A stretch of DNA of 64,000 nucleotides from Gammaproteobacteria bacterium (GCA_021773795.1 JAJFJT010000003.1:124001-188000), one strand, 5' to 3'. Positions 36,982 to 46,914 are shown, numbered from the stretch's first letter. The notes: generated by a model not told the origin, from the sequence alone. Program-made: numbers and translations.

Positions 36982-39771
36982 TCAGGCCCTTTTCTTGCCT
37001 ATGGCGGTGACCGTAGCAAGGCCAAGCGCCTCGTCTACCAAGGATTTTTGCTGAGCCAAGTGGACATTGAGTGAGCCGGCAGCCGGAGATGCGGAATAGG
37101 CACGTCCCACATAGCTCAGCGTGTGCTTCCGGTCTATGCAGCCGGCAAGGTGGCGGCTGGAGAGCATATGGAACCAGGCGCCCTGATTACGTGGCTCCTC
37201 TTGCGCCCAGAGGATCTCTTTGGCCCTGGGGTAACGTGCGAGCAGGGCATTGACCTGGTCTGTCGGGAAGGGGTAGAGCTGTTCAACGCGGGCAATGGCG
37301 ATGTGCTCCAGTTTGTGTTCCCTGCGTGCCTCCAGCAGATCGTAATAGACCTTGCCGGCACACAGTACCAGACGGGTGATTCCCGCTGGCTTGAGCGGAT
37401 CAATTTCGTCGATAACCAGCTGAAAGCCACCGCTGGTCAAATCCTCTGCAACGGACGTGGCCAGGCGATGACGGAGCAGGCTTTTGGGTGACATGACAAT
37501 CAGCGGATTACGTAACGGGCGGATCATCTGGCGGCGCAACAGATGGAATATTTGCGATGGGGTGCTGGGCACGCAAACCTGAATATTTTCCTCGGCACAG
37601 AGCTGGAGGTAGCGTTCCAGTCGGGCGGAGGAGTGTTCCGGCCCCTGGCCCTCGAAACCATGAGGTAACAACATGGTTAGTCCGCAGAAACGACCCCATT
37701 TCGCTTCGGATGAACTGAGGAACTGGTCGATAACCACCTGGGCATTGTTGGCGAAATCACCGAACTGGGCCTCCCAGATAACCAGACTTTCTGGTTCCGA
37801 TGAGCTGTAGCCGAATTCAAAGCCGAGCACCGCCTCCTCGGAAAGCAGGGAGTTGATGACCTGAAAATCAGGCTGACGGGAAAACAAATGCTGCAGTGGT
37901 TCGTGGGTACGCCCGGTTTTTTGGTCATAGAGGACCACGTGGCGATGAGAAAAAGTGCCGCGCCCACTGTCTTGTCCCGATAGTCGAATGGGATAGCCGT
38001 CTTCCAAAAGAGAGGCGTAGGCGAGATTTTCAGCAAAACCCCAATCCATGGGGCGCTTGCCCTTGGCCATATCACGGCGGTTACGGATCAGCCGGTTGAC
38101 CACGCGGTGGAGCTCAAATTCCTCGGGATACTCGGTGAGCTGCTGGCCCAGTGCCGCAAAACGTTTGGCAGAAATCGCGGTGTCACTCGTATCGGTCCAG
38201 TGGGCATCCAGATAAGGGGTCCAGTTGACCAATAGCTCTGGATCGGGATTGGCCATTAGTGGACGGGAGACTACCTGCTCGGCATCGAGGGCGGCGATAT
38301 ATTCCTCGCAGTAGCGATCAGCCTCACCATCCGTCAGGATGCCAGTTTCTTCGAGATGGTCTGCGTAGAGTTTGCGGACCGTGGTTATTTCATGGATCCG
38401 TTGATACATGAGTGGCTGGGTCACCAGCGGTTCGTCGGCCTCGTTGTGACCATGGCGGCGGAAGCACACCAGGTCGATAACCACATCGCGATTGAAGCGC
38501 TTGCGGTAATCCGCCGCAAGCCGGGTGACGAACAGCACGGCCTCTGGATCATTGCCATTGACATGAAAGATGGGGGCCTGCACCAGTTTGGCGATGTCGG
38601 TGCAATAGAGGGTGGAGCGAGAGTCTAGCGGATCGCTAGAGGTAAAGCCGATCTGGTTGTTGATAACGATGTGGATGGTGCCACCCGTGCTATAGCCCCG
38701 GGTTTCGGCGAGATTGAGGGTTTCGGTAACCACCCCCTGACCGGCAAAGGCCGCATCGCCATGAATCTGGACAGGTAGCACTTGATTGCGGGCCAGATCC
38801 TTGCGGCGCTCCTGGCGCGCGCGTACGGAGCCTTCGATGACGGGATTGATGATCTCGAGGTGCGAGGGATTAAAGGACAGCACGATATGTGTGGCGCCTC
38901 CAGGCGTTTCCACGTTGGAGGAAAAGCCCATGTGATATTTGACGTCACCGGAGCCATTTTGATTGGCTTTGGCCTTGCCCTCGAATTCTCCGAACAGCAG
39001 TTCCGGGCTCTTGCCAAAGATGTTGACCAGGACGTTTAGCCGGCCACGGTGGGCCATACCAATGATGACTTCCCTGACCCCTTGTTCGCCTGAGATCTGG
39101 ATCAGTTCATCCAGCATGGGGATCAGGCTTTCGCCACCTTCCAGGGAAAATCGCTTCTGGCCAACGTATTTTCGGTGCAGGTATTCCTCCAGCTTCACCC
39201 CGGCGGTGAGCTGACGCAGGATGTCTTTTTTCTTGCTGGCCGAGAAATCGGGGCGGGCGTGGCAAGATTCCAGCCGATCCTGAATCCATACTTTTTGCCG
39301 GCTGGAGCTGATGTACATGTACTCGGCACCGATGGAACCGCAGTAGGTATCTCGCAGATTAGCCAAGATTTCCCGCAGAGTGCCCTTGGGAATGCCTTTT
39401 ACCATGCCGGTGTAATAGGTGTGATCCAGATCCGCCTCAGTGAGGCCGTGGTACGCCGGATCCAGATCCCGGGCCGGAGCGCGCTCATAGATTTTCAGGG
39501 GATCGATGTCGGCAAGACGATGGCCCCGAAAACGGTAGGCGGCAATCAACTGGGTGACCGCAATCTGTTTTTGCGCCAGCACCGCTTCGTTGCGACTGGG
39601 GGGTGCGCTGGCTGGAATGGCCGCGACAGCGGCGGGGGCCGTCGGGCCCACTGCTTCCAGGCCATCAAAGTACTCTCGCCAGTTGGCTGGAACGCTCTGT
39701 GGATCCTCCAGATAGCTCTGGTACAAGTCTTCCAGAAACTCCGCATTACCGGTAAAAAGTAGCGAATCCAT
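36982..39771 (-). CDS. sucA: 2-oxoglutarate dehydrogenase E1 component
   Basis: A 929-aa thiamine diphosphate enzyme. Features are the N-terminal SLLFTGNAEFLEDLYQSYLEDPQSVP, GMAHRGRLNVLVNIFGKSPE, GDVKYHMGFS, GDAAFAGQGVVTETLNL, the TPP region NNQIGFTSSDPLDSRST, and HGFEGQGPEHSSARLERYLQL in the C-terminal half. First gene of sucA-sucB-lpdA and divergent from gltA across a 344-base gap. Confidence 0.98.
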   Translation of the reverse strand: MDSLLFTGNAEFLEDLYQSYLEDPQSVPANWREYFDGLEAVGPTAPAAVAAIPASAPPSRNEAVLAQKQIAVTQLIAAYRFRGHRLADIDPLKIYERAPARDLDPAYHGLTEADLDHTYYTGMVKGIPKGTLREILANLRDTYCGSIGAEYMYISSSRQKVWIQDRLESCHARPDFSASKKKDILRQLTAGVKLEEYLHRKYVGQKRFSLEGGESLIPMLDELIQISGEQGVREVIIGMAHRGRLNVLVNIFGKSPELLFGEFEGKAKANQNGSGDVKYHMGFSSNVETPGGATHIVLSFNPSHLEIINPVIEGSVRARQERRKDLARNQVLPVQIHGDAAFAGQGVVTETLNLAETRGYSTGGTIHIVINNQIGFTSSDPLDSRSTLYCTDIAKLVQAPIFHVNGNDPEAVLFVTRLAADYRKRFNRDVVIDLVCFRRHGHNEADEPLVTQPLMYQRIHEITTVRKLYADHLEETGILTDGEADRYCEEYIAALDAEQVVSRPLMANPDPELLVNWTPYLDAHWTDTSDTAISAKRFAALGQQLTEYPEEFELHRVVNRLIRNRRDMAKGKRPMDWGFAENLAYASLLEDGYPIRLSGQDSGRGTFSHRHVVLYDQKTGRTHEPLQHLFSRQPDFQVINSLLSEEAVLGFEFGYSSSEPESLVIWEAQFGDFANNAQVVIDQFLSSSEAKWGRFCGLTMLLPHGFEGQGPEHSSARLERYLQLCAEENIQVCVPSTPSQIFHLLRRQMIRPLRNPLIVMSPKSLLRHRLATSVAEDLTSGGFQLVIDEIDPLKPAGITRLVLCAGKVYYDLLEARREHKLEHIAIARVEQLYPFPTDQVNALLARYPRAKEILWAQEEPRNQGAWFHMLSSRHLAGCIDRKHTLSYVGRAYSASPAAGSLNVHLAQQKSLVDEALGLATVTAIGKKRA

Positions 39772-40115
39772 GAGTGGTGAGCGCTGGGTCCGTAGACCTG
39801 GCTTTTCCTCCTAGTGGGTCCTGTCTATGATAACAGGGCTTAATTACGCTGCTAAGCATTTGGTTTAGCAGCTAAAATGCTAAGTTTAGAAGATGAAACT
39901 TGAGGCGGTGTATAATGCGCCGCTTACTGGTTTAAGAAGATAAGAAATTGCCGCAGATATGGCAATATCCCTGTGCACTCTGTTCAACATTAATTTTGGC
40001 TGCAATTTGCGGGTGGAACGGCGTTGCTGTCAGCCACCGTCCCAGCTAACGAATTTTCGATCGCAATACTCGTCAGATTCAAGGCGAGCCGATAAATGAT
40101 TTTGAGGAATCCTGA
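39772..40115. promoter_or_regulatory. Divergent sucA / gltA control region
   Basis: 344 bases. It contains the palindrome TTTAGC-A-GCTAAA (near 39864-39876) and a -10-like TATAAT at 39911-39916 reading toward gltA. No good -35 is found at the right distance, so an activator may be needed. No gene is seen. Confidence 0.45.
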
Positions 40116-41417
40116 ATGCCAAAGAAGGACACGGTTACTATTACCGATAACTCTACGGGTAACGCCATCGAGTGTCCCATTCTCCGCGGGGTACACGGTG
40201 CACCGGTCATTGATATCCAGGGGGTATATAAGGAACTTGGATATTTCACCCACGATCCAGGCTTTACCACCACCTCTTCCTGCGAGAGCCGGATCACCTA
40301 CATTGACGGTGATGAGGGCGTGCTGCTCTATCGGGGCTATCCGATTGAGCAGCTAGCCGCAAAAAGCAGCTATCTGGAGGTGTGTTATCTGTTGCTCTAC
40401 GGGGAGCTGCCGACCCCAGGGCAATGGCAGGACTTTGAGGCCCGGGTTCGTAAACATAGCATGGTTCACGAGGACGGTCGCCATTTTCTGCGTGGCTATC
40501 GACGTGGCGCTCATCCCATGGGCATGCTGGTTGGCTTGACCGGTGCCATGTCGACTTTTTATCACGCTTCCCTGGATGTGGGTAACCCGGAGCACCGTGA
40601 TCGCTCGGCCTTGCGTGTTATCTCCAAGATGCCTACTTTGGCAGCCTTTATATACAAGCATCGTATTGGCCAGCCCTACGTCTATCCTAATAATAAGCTG
40701 AGTTTTGTAGAAAACTTTCTGAATATGATGTTCAGTGTCCCGGCTGAGGAATATGTACCGGATCCCGTGGCGGTGAAAGCACTCGAATTAATGCTTATTC
40801 TGCATGCTGATCACGAGCAGAATGCCAGCACCTCTACGGTGCGCCTGGCGGGCAGCTCCGGCGCCAACCCCTACGCTTGTATTGCTGGTGGTGTGGCCAC
40901 CCTCTGGGGCCCGGCTCACGGCGGGGCTAATGAGGCGGTGATCAAGATGCTTCATGCCATTGGTGATGCCAGCGAGATTCCGAAATACATCGCTCGCGCC
41001 AAGGACAAAAATGATTCCTTCCGTCTCATGGGCTTCGGGCATCGCGTGTACAAGAACTTCGATCCGCGTGCCAAGCTCATCCGCAAGGCCTGCTACGAGC
41101 TACTGGACAAGCTGGATGCCAGTGAGCAGCCGATATTCGAGATTGCTCTGAGTCTCGAAAAGATCGCTCTGGAAGATGAGTATTTTATTTCCCGCAAGCT
41201 TTACCCCAATGTCGATTTCTATTCCGGCATTATCCTCAGCGCACTGAAGATCCCGCTCAGCATGTTTACGGTGATGTTTGCCATGGGGCGTAGCGTCGGC
41301 TGGATCAGCCAGTGGATGGAGATGATGGCGGATGATAATCAGCGCATTGGTCGGCCTCGCCAGATCTATAAAGGCGCGGCAAAGCGCGATTATGTATCTA
41401 TGACGGAACGCAGCTAA
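40116..41417 (+). CDS. gltA: Citrate synthase (type II)
   Basis: A 433-aa enzyme of the hexameric, NADH-sensitive type. Features are [79 protein letters not shown] (catalytic His), [15 protein letters not shown] (second catalytic His) and DVNFY-like [10 protein letters not shown] with catalytic Asp. It precedes mdh by 23 bases. Confidence 0.98.
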   Translation: MPKKDTVTITDNSTGNAIECPILRGVHGAPVIDIQGVYKELGYFTHDPGFTTTSSCESRITYIDGDEGVLLYRGYPIEQLAAKSSYLEVCYLLLYGELPTPGQWQDFEARVRKHSMVHEDGRHFLRGYRRGAHPMGMLVGLTGAMSTFYHASLDVGNPEHRDRSALRVISKMPTLAAFIYKHRIGQPYVYPNNKLSFVENFLNMMFSVPAEEYVPDPVAVKALELMLILHADHEQNASTSTVRLAGSSGANPYACIAGGVATLWGPAHGGANEAVIKMLHAIGDASEIPKYIARAKDKNDSFRLMGFGHRVYKNFDPRAKLIRKACYELLDKLDASEQPIFEIALSLEKIALEDEYFISRKLYPNVDFYSGIILSALKIPLSMFTVMFAMGRSVGWISQWMEMMADDNQRIGRPRQIYKGAAKRDYVSMTERS

Positions 41418-41440
41418 GCTATTGAACTTGGAGACTTAAA

Positions 41441-42421
41441 ATGACTAAAGAGGCTGTACGTATAGCTGTAACCGGTGCCGCTGGACAGATTACCTATTCC
41501 CTGCTGTTTCGTATTGCCTCGGGTGAGATGTTGGGCCCTGACCAGCCAGTGATCCTGCATCTGGCCGAGATCACGCCGGCTCTGCCCGCCCTGAAAGGGG
41601 TGGTGATGGAACTCCAGGACTGTGCTTATCCGCTGCTCCAGGATGTCATTGTCACCGATGATCCCGAAGTTGCTTTCAAGGACGTGGAATATGCCATGCT
41701 GGTCGGCGCCCGTCCCCGTGGTAAGGGCATGGAGCGCAAGGATCTACTGACAGAAAATGGCAAAATATTCGGCCCTCAGGGGCGCGCCCTGGATGCTTTT
41801 GCCAAACGCAATGTGCGTGTGCTGGTGGTGGGCAATCCGGCCAATACCAACGCCCTGATTGCCATGGCGAATGCGCCATCGCTAAGCCCCAGTCAGTTCA
41901 CTGCCATGACGCGTCTGGATCACCACCGCGCCTGCGGTATGTTGGCCCTTCAGGCCAGTAGTGAAGTTTTAGCCGTCTCGCGTATGGCCATCTGGGGGAA
42001 TCACTCAAGTACCCAGTATCCGGATCTCAGTCACGCCTTGGTAGATGGCAAGCCGGCCTTAGAACTGGTGGAACAATCGTGGTTTGCAGAGACCTTTATT
42101 CCTGAGATTCAGACCCGTGGTGCAGCGGTAATCGAGGCCCGTGGTGCCTCCAGCGCCGCTTCTGCCGGCTTTGCCGCGTTGTCGCACATGAAAACCTGGG
42201 TTTCCGGTACGGCTACAGGTGACTGGACCAGCATGGCGGTGGCATCTGATGGCAGCTATGGCATTCCCGAGGGCCTGATCTACTCCTTCCCGGTGACTAC
42301 CCGCGATGGCGCCTGGAAGATCGTTCAGGACCTGGAAATCAGTGATTTTAGCCGCGAACGTCTGGAACTCACCCGTCGCGAGCTGGAAGAAGAACGAGAC
42401 GCTATTCGACACCTGCTCTGA
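41441..42421 (+). CDS. mdh: Malate dehydrogenase (MDH type 2)
   Basis: A 326-aa NAD enzyme. NAD-binding [26 protein letters not shown], substrate Args in [39 protein letters not shown] (Asp of the relay) and [15 protein letters not shown] (catalytic His). It belongs to the cytosolic-like group 2 form rather than the E. coli form. It forms an operon with gltA. Confidence 0.97.
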   Translation: MTKEAVRIAVTGAAGQITYSLLFRIASGEMLGPDQPVILHLAEITPALPALKGVVMELQDCAYPLLQDVIVTDDPEVAFKDVEYAMLVGARPRGKGMERKDLLTENGKIFGPQGRALDAFAKRNVRVLVVGNPANTNALIAMANAPSLSPSQFTAMTRLDHHRACGMLALQASSEVLAVSRMAIWGNHSSTQYPDLSHALVDGKPALELVEQSWFAETFIPEIQTRGAAVIEARGASSAASAGFAALSHMKTWVSGTATGDWTSMAVASDGSYGIPEGLIYSFPVTTRDGAWKIVQDLEISDFSRERLELTRRELEEERDAIRHLL

Positions 42422-42443
42422 TCTGAATGTCAGGGGAGGGGCC

Positions 42444-43088
42444 TTGCATCTCCAGACAGAGTCCTTTTCCCTGACTGCCACGGCCCGCGTTTTCCTCTGG
42501 GTGGGCCTGTTCTCCCTGCTCGCTGCCTGTGATGGTGAACAACCTGCATTGCCACCACTCGCTGGCAATGCCCTTATCCTTGCCTTCGGTGACAGTCTGA
42601 CTTTTGGCACCGGCGCACCCCCGGAGCAGAGTTACCCGGCCCGACTGGCCGCGCTCAGCGGCAGGCAAGTCATCAATGCCGGGCGTCCGGGAGAAACCAG
42701 TGCCCAAGGTTTAAAACGCCTGCCGGATATACTCGACAAACATCAGCCACAACTCCTCATCCTGTGCCATGGCGGCAATGATCTGTTACGCAAACGGAAG
42801 CGGGCAAAGACCGAGGCCAATCTACGTGAAATGGTGCTGTTGGCTCGAGCACGTAGTGTTCCGGTCGTTTTGATCGGTGTCCCACGCCCCGGATTGTTTC
42901 TCAACGCGGCCGATCTTTACGCAAAACTTGCGACAGAATTGAATATCCCCATGGAGGCCGAAAGCCTGCCGGAACTCCTTGGAGATAACCGCTATAAATC
43001 AGATCTCATCCATCCCAACGCCGCTGGATACCAACGCTTTGCCGAGGCCATCCACGGTTTGCTAAGAGCCACTGGCGCACTACCCTAG
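42444..43088 (+). CDS. SGNH-family esterase, lipoprotein (arylesterase/TesA-like)
   Basis: About 214 aa. The TTG start at 42444 is chosen because AGGGGAGGG lies just upstream and gives a proper lipoprotein signal (FLWVGLFSLLAAC, lipobox LAAC near residue 26). The SGNH blocks are LAFGDSLTFGTG (catalytic Ser), a Gly in VINAGRPGETSAQG, HGGNDLLR (Asn) and the end DLIHPNAAGYQRFAE (Asp/His). It probably hydrolyses lysophospholipids or aryl esters at the membrane. It follows mdh by 22 bases. Confidence 0.87.
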   Translation: MHLQTESFSLTATARVFLWVGLFSLLAACDGEQPALPPLAGNALILAFGDSLTFGTGAPPEQSYPARLAALSGRQVINAGRPGETSAQGLKRLPDILDKHQPQLLILCHGGNDLLRKRKRAKTEANLREMVLLARARSVPVVLIGVPRPGLFLNAADLYAKLATELNIPMEAESLPELLGDNRYKSDLIHPNAAGYQRFAEAIHGLLRATGALP

Positions 43089-43146
43089 ATTCCCACCGAT
43101 CCTGATTCTACTGGCCGTGACCTTGTGGTAGGATTCGCTCCCTTCT

Positions 43147-43162
43147 GGAGAGGTGTCCGAGT
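43147..43162 (+). repeat. 16-base copy of the tRNA-Ser 5' end
   Basis: GGAGAGGTGTCCGAGT is identical to the first 16 bases of the tRNA at 43251-43341 and lies 104 bases upstream in the same orientation. What follows does not fold as a tRNA. It may be a remnant of a duplicated tRNA gene. Confidence 0.7.
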
Positions 43163-43250
43163 AGGATCTTCCTCTTATCGGCCAAGGGCCGTTTGGATTC
43201 CAGAGCGGTGGTTCTGGAAAGTGGGAGCTTAAAGCAGTAATCAGTACTTT

Positions 43251-43341
43251 GGAGAGGTGTCCGAGTGGTTGAAGGAGCACGCCTGGAAAGCGTGTATGGG
43301 CTAACCGCCCATCGAGGGTTCGAATCCCTCCCTCTCCGCCA
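43251..43341 (+). tRNA. tRNA-Ser (GGA)
   Basis: Acceptor GGAGAGG pairs with CCTCTCC, discriminator G, encoded CCA. The anticodon loop CTGGAAA gives anticodon GGA, reading UCC and UCU. The long variable arm (TATGGGCTAACCGCCCATC) is typical of class II tRNA-Ser. The T-loop GGTTCGAATCC is intact. Confidence 0.97.
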
Positions 43342-43581
43342 TACAATCAGGTCTCAGTCGATAATTTTCTGGGGATAACGCAAAAACGCAGTATAATCAG
43401 TAGTCTATAGGCGTATCCGCGATCTGTTCCTCCCCTGAACGCGGACCGAATATCCCCAACTTCCCCCAAAAATGGCGTTCTCTCAAACGCCCATTTAGCT
43501 AGTTTCGGCTTGGCCGAATCAGCGTTGAAAGCCCGACCAATGCCGCAAGTTATTTGTTCTCGCTTTTCAAAATAAACGGAC

Positions 43582-43609
43582 AAAAAAAGGGGGCGCCCAA
43601 GCGCCCCCA
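43582..43609 (-). terminator. Intrinsic terminator of the Rieske oxygenase gene
   Basis: Minus-strand stem GGGGGCGC-TTGG-GCGCCCCC followed by TTTTTTTG, 27 bases after the stop. This is a strong Rho-independent terminator. The stretch 43342-43581 between the tRNA and this hairpin shows no supportable gene. Confidence 0.9.
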
Positions 43610-43635
43610 CTTCACTTTTAGCTTAACGCCGCTGA

Positions 43636-45171
43636 TCAGCTATAGCTCTTCTCAAGCTCCGCATATTTGTCCTTAACAAACTGGACCCGCTCAGCGCCCT
43701 TCAGACTATTACTCTCGGCGGTGGTGGAGATAACCTTGCGCGCAGCATCACGTCGACGCTCCACCTCCTCAGCTAAGGTAGCACCTTCTTTGATCATCAG
43801 GATATTGCCTTGGCAGTAGAGGTTGGGGCCGGGGTTTTCCTCTAACCATGTCTTCCACGCGGCAGGACTGGCCTGTGGATTATCTCCCGTGATGGCATCA
43901 CGCAGCAGTTTTCGAAACAGAAAAACACCGCCGTCCGCCTTCATCGGGTTCTCCAGCGCGTGTACCGCGATGGGGCGTTGACTTACGGTGGCCTCGTAAT
44001 CACCAGGTGCCCATTGCGCCTCCTTGTAGCACTCGCGCGCCCGGTGATCGGGCTGCGGCTGCATAAACGGGGTTTTTTCGGTTCTGTTGTCCCAATAGCG
44101 TTGCAGCTCCGGGCGGCGGCGGGAAACCTGACCATCAAGGAAATCCATTGTCTCGAAGCCGATGAGGTGCCTCAAAGCTACATCAAGACCACGCGGGTCG
44201 ATGCCCGCTCCCACCATCCGCCAGCCAATCATCTTGCATGCCGTATCGTTCACCGGCACGGTCCAGCGGATCATGTGCAAACGGCTAAAGAGCTTACGCT
44301 TCGATCCATCTTCGAAGAGATAGGAGTGACAACTGATATTCGGCAACACTTGTTGGTTGACGCGAATGAATATCTTGCCTTCGTCGATGCGCCGGGAAGC
44401 TGTCCAGGCCATACCCCGGCCATCATCCACCGGGAAGAATTGTAGGTCAGGCCGCACCAGGTATGGGGCTGCGCCTGCCTCACCAAAGGTGGTGGATTGC
44501 TCGTGCCCTGGCACCACCGCGGTGGTATGTAGCGGAATGTGATGGTATTGGTCGGCAGAGTTATCCTGTACCTGCAGCCAGTTGGCGTCGTCGCGATTGC
44601 TGTAAGGAACCAGTTCGTCGCCATCCATCAGGGTAAAATCATCCTCCCATTCAGGGAATGGTGGCTCTTTCTCCGGCGGGCCCATGTAGGCGAAGACAAG
44701 CCCGTTGCGCTCAAAGGCCTTGTAGGCGGGTTGCCATACTCTGGCGGCAAGCTGTTCGCCCTCAGCTTCCTCACCCTTTGCTGAAGGTACCTCAAGACAC
44801 CGTCCATCCACGTCCCAGGTCCAGCCGTGGTAGCAGCACATAATGCCCTTTTCCTTCACCAGACCATATTCCAGCGAGGCGCCACGGTGGCAACAATGGG
44901 CGTGAAGCACGCCAACGTTACCGCTGTGATCGCGAAAAGCGACCAGTTCTTCACTCATGATTTCGATGAAGCGTGGGGTGTCAGTCAGCTCTTCAGACAT
45001 ACACACTGGATGCCAAAAATGGCGCATATACTCACCCAGCGGAGTCTCCGGACCGGTCTCGGTCAGTAACGGTTCATGCTTTGGAATAACCGTACTGTAA
45101 TAGCCGCCATAGGGAATCAGCTTGGGTTGCCCAGCGAGCTTGGCAGCGATATCTACTTTGTTTTCACTCAT
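43636..45171 (-). CDS. Rieske-type ring-hydroxylating oxygenase, large subunit
   Basis: About 511 aa. The N-terminal Rieske [2Fe-2S] centre is AHCCHRGASLEYG (Cys93/His95) with CCYHGWTWD (Cys112/His115). The mononuclear iron site is DNSADQYHHIPLH (Asp203, His210/211, His215). This is an oxygenase alpha subunit of the LigX/phthalate-dioxygenase type, longer than most. No reductase, ferredoxin or beta subunit is adjacent. The ATG at 45171 with GGAG is preferred over upstream starts. It lies 189 bases downstream of the GFA gene on the same strand and is probably in the same TetR-controlled unit. Substrate unknown. Confidence 0.88.
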   Translation of the reverse strand: MSENKVDIAAKLAGQPKLIPYGGYYSTVIPKHEPLLTETGPETPLGEYMRHFWHPVCMSEELTDTPRFIEIMSEELVAFRDHSGNVGVLHAHCCHRGASLEYGLVKEKGIMCCYHGWTWDVDGRCLEVPSAKGEEAEGEQLAARVWQPAYKAFERNGLVFAYMGPPEKEPPFPEWEDDFTLMDGDELVPYSNRDDANWLQVQDNSADQYHHIPLHTTAVVPGHEQSTTFGEAGAAPYLVRPDLQFFPVDDGRGMAWTASRRIDEGKIFIRVNQQVLPNISCHSYLFEDGSKRKLFSRLHMIRWTVPVNDTACKMIGWRMVGAGIDPRGLDVALRHLIGFETMDFLDGQVSRRRPELQRYWDNRTEKTPFMQPQPDHRARECYKEAQWAPGDYEATVSQRPIAVHALENPMKADGGVFLFRKLLRDAITGDNPQASPAAWKTWLEENPGPNLYCQGNILMIKEGATLAEEVERRRDAARKVISTTAESNSLKGAERVQFVKDKYAELEKSYS

Positions 45172-45360
45172 TGTTCTACTCTCCAAATACATGCGTGATA
45201 TTTTGTGCCTAAAAATCGAAGAGGGCTGGCTGGTAGCTGCCCTCATTCCACCTACCCTTGGGGGTGATGCACAGGCTCAAAGGGGCGGATCTCGTGCTCT
45301 GGCGGCGATACACCACCAGAGCCGAGAGTGTCATTCACTCTTTTGTTTTGTGTGCGGGGA

Positions 45361-45894
45361 TTAATTTTCCGAGAGGGGAGTCGGTACGTAATCCAACCCC
45401 AAGCGTTTGGCGCCTAAATCATCGTGGCCAACCCAACCTTCATACATCGGCAGATTCAATTTTCCCCAGAACTCACCTGGGAGGGTTGAGTCTTCCATGA
45501 AAACAATTCGTCCAGGTACAGGAACCTTGCTTTGGTCTTTTTTATCCACTGTTGGCATATGTACGAGGACCAAGCTGTCAAATCCTTCCACATCAACATA
45601 GATGGTGACTTGGCACCCACTGTGGTCCATGTGCTCCCGCCGACACAGAGGTTTGGTTTTGGTTGTGACTAGATGTTGGGCACCCTCTGTAATCACAAAG
45701 GCATCTTTGGTCACAACCAGGATATCGTGGATAGGGGCACCGGATACTTCCCTGCAATGATCGCAGGGACAAAGATGGCGTTCAATAAAGCCAGATAAAT
45801 CAATTTTGTATCTCAGAGAGGCCTGTGGTTTGCCATTGCCATCATTGTGACCAATAACTCCACCTTCAATTATTCCACTTAGTGAACCCATCAT
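45361..45894 (-). CDS. GFA-like (CENP-V fold) zinc protein
   Basis: About 177 aa. The central LCPCDHCREVSGAP and later CRREHMDHSGC resemble the zinc-binding cysteine groups of glutathione-dependent formaldehyde-activating (GFA) family proteins. The usual N-terminal Cys-x-Cys is replaced (GSLSGIIEGG), so the structural or catalytic zinc site may differ. The start ATG 45894 has GGGGAG six bases before it; the frame stays open upstream only because the promoter happens to be translatable. Its promoter carries the same operator as aioB. Enzymatic role unknown. Confidence 0.7.
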   Translation of the reverse strand: MMGSLSGIIEGGVIGHNDGNGKPQASLRYKIDLSGFIERHLCPCDHCREVSGAPIHDILVVTKDAFVITEGAQHLVTTKTKPLCRREHMDHSGCQVTIYVDVEGFDSLVLVHMPTVDKKDQSKVPVPGRIVFMEDSTLPGEFWGKLNLPMYEGWVGHDDLGAKRLGLDYVPTPLSEN

Positions 45895-46009
45895 AATTTC
45901 TCCCCTGGAAAGTTCGACACCAGTGCGTTGTCGGCTACGGGCCGAGTCTTGCAATGGACGCATAGCGGTATATATGACTATCGAATTGGTGTATCTATCA
46001 CCTGAAACA

Positions 46010-46038
46010 AGAGTAGAATGAATGTTCGTTCTAGTCAA
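46010..46038 (-). promoter_or_regulatory. Promoter with embedded TetR-type operator, GFA/Rieske unit
   Basis: Minus-strand -35 TTGACT (46038-46033), 17-base spacer, -10 TACTCT (46015-46010). The plus-strand palindrome TAGAATGAATGTTCGTTCTA (46014-46033) fills the spacer, so a bound dimer would block RNA polymerase. An almost identical module precedes aioB. The TetR gene starts 168 bases away on the other strand. Confidence 0.78.
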
Positions 46039-46205
46039 GGGGGTAAGGCGTGTACGTAAAATTGCTGATATTGCTCGCGTGGCGCTTATCTAAATGCAAG
46101 CAGGGCCTGCCGACTATCCAGTTAGCCAGAGTTGCCCTTACGAGTTGAATTCAGGCGGGTTACAATTCGCCACGCTAGTCGGTTTATAACCAAGACGAGA
46201 TAACA

Positions 46206-46856
46206 ATGCCTTACCTGACAAGAGAACCTCCAAATCCCGAGCCAGTCAATTGCCGTATTCTGACGGCAGCACTTGAGCTATTTGTGGCTAAGGGCTTTCA
46301 TAATATTTCTGTGCACGATATACAGAAACAAGCAAATGTAAGCATCGGATCGATATACAATCACTTTGGGGGAAAAGAGGGTATAGCGAAGGCGCTGTAT
46401 GACCGTTTACTTAATGAAATTGATATTTTGATTCAATCAGTGATGCATGATGAATCAAGCGCAAAGGCACGTTGCAATAAGATCATCAGCTTGCTGTTTG
46501 AACACACAGAATCACACCGCAACATAATTGCCTTTATTTTTCATCCCAAACACAATGATTTTCTACCCGGTGAATTACCCATCTGTAGTACGGTTCCTTT
46601 TAAATCTGTTCACGATATCCTCAAGCAAGGGATGAAAGATGGGGAAATCAGAACGAGCAATCTATGGGTTGCCGTCGCTACAGTGTTCGGTGGTGCCTAC
46701 CACATGATCCAGTTACGGCTGGACGGCATGATCAAAGTTCCACTACCTACATTACTTGACGAATTTCTGCAGCATACATGGCAGGGCATGAATACACCGA
46801 TAAAGAATTCTCGGAAAAAGAAGAGTGTCCGCTTGGTGAGTGCAAGTCGTAAATGA
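46206..46856 (+). CDS. TetR/AcrR-family transcriptional regulator
   Basis: A 216-aa protein. The N-terminal helix-turn-helix is about residues 17-63: RILTAALELFVAKGFHNISVHDIQKQANVSIGSIYNHFGGKEGIAKALY. The C-terminal ligand domain is helical (about 70-190) with aromatic and His residues in HRNIIAFIFHPKHNDFLPGE, possibly part of a binding pocket. It ends with a basic tail. It is divergent from the GFA gene, and its likely operator lies between them. It is the obvious candidate repressor for both this unit and the aio operon. Ligand unknown. Confidence 0.9.
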   Translation: MPYLTREPPNPEPVNCRILTAALELFVAKGFHNISVHDIQKQANVSIGSIYNHFGGKEGIAKALYDRLLNEIDILIQSVMHDESSAKARCNKIISLLFEHTESHRNIIAFIFHPKHNDFLPGELPICSTVPFKSVHDILKQGMKDGEIRTSNLWVAVATVFGGAYHMIQLRLDGMIKVPLPTLLDEFLQHTWQGMNTPIKNSRKKKSVRLVSASRK

Positions 46857-46914
46857 AAATGGTAATGGCGTAATACTAAAAGTTAAAACTTCCCAATAAA
46901 CCGGATGGGAAAAA

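Noticed and set aside
36272-37054. 260-aa Ala/Ser-rich plus-strand frame
   Set aside because: Antisense shadow of the sucB Ala/Pro linkers.
43080-43346. Minus-strand ORF with EGGIRTLDGRLAHTRF sequence
   Set aside because: This is the well-known false protein read antisense through tRNA-Ser.
43347-43610. 87-aa minus-strand frame between tRNA-Ser and the Rieske gene terminator
   Set aside because: It would begin inside the terminator hairpin and has no family or ribosome site.
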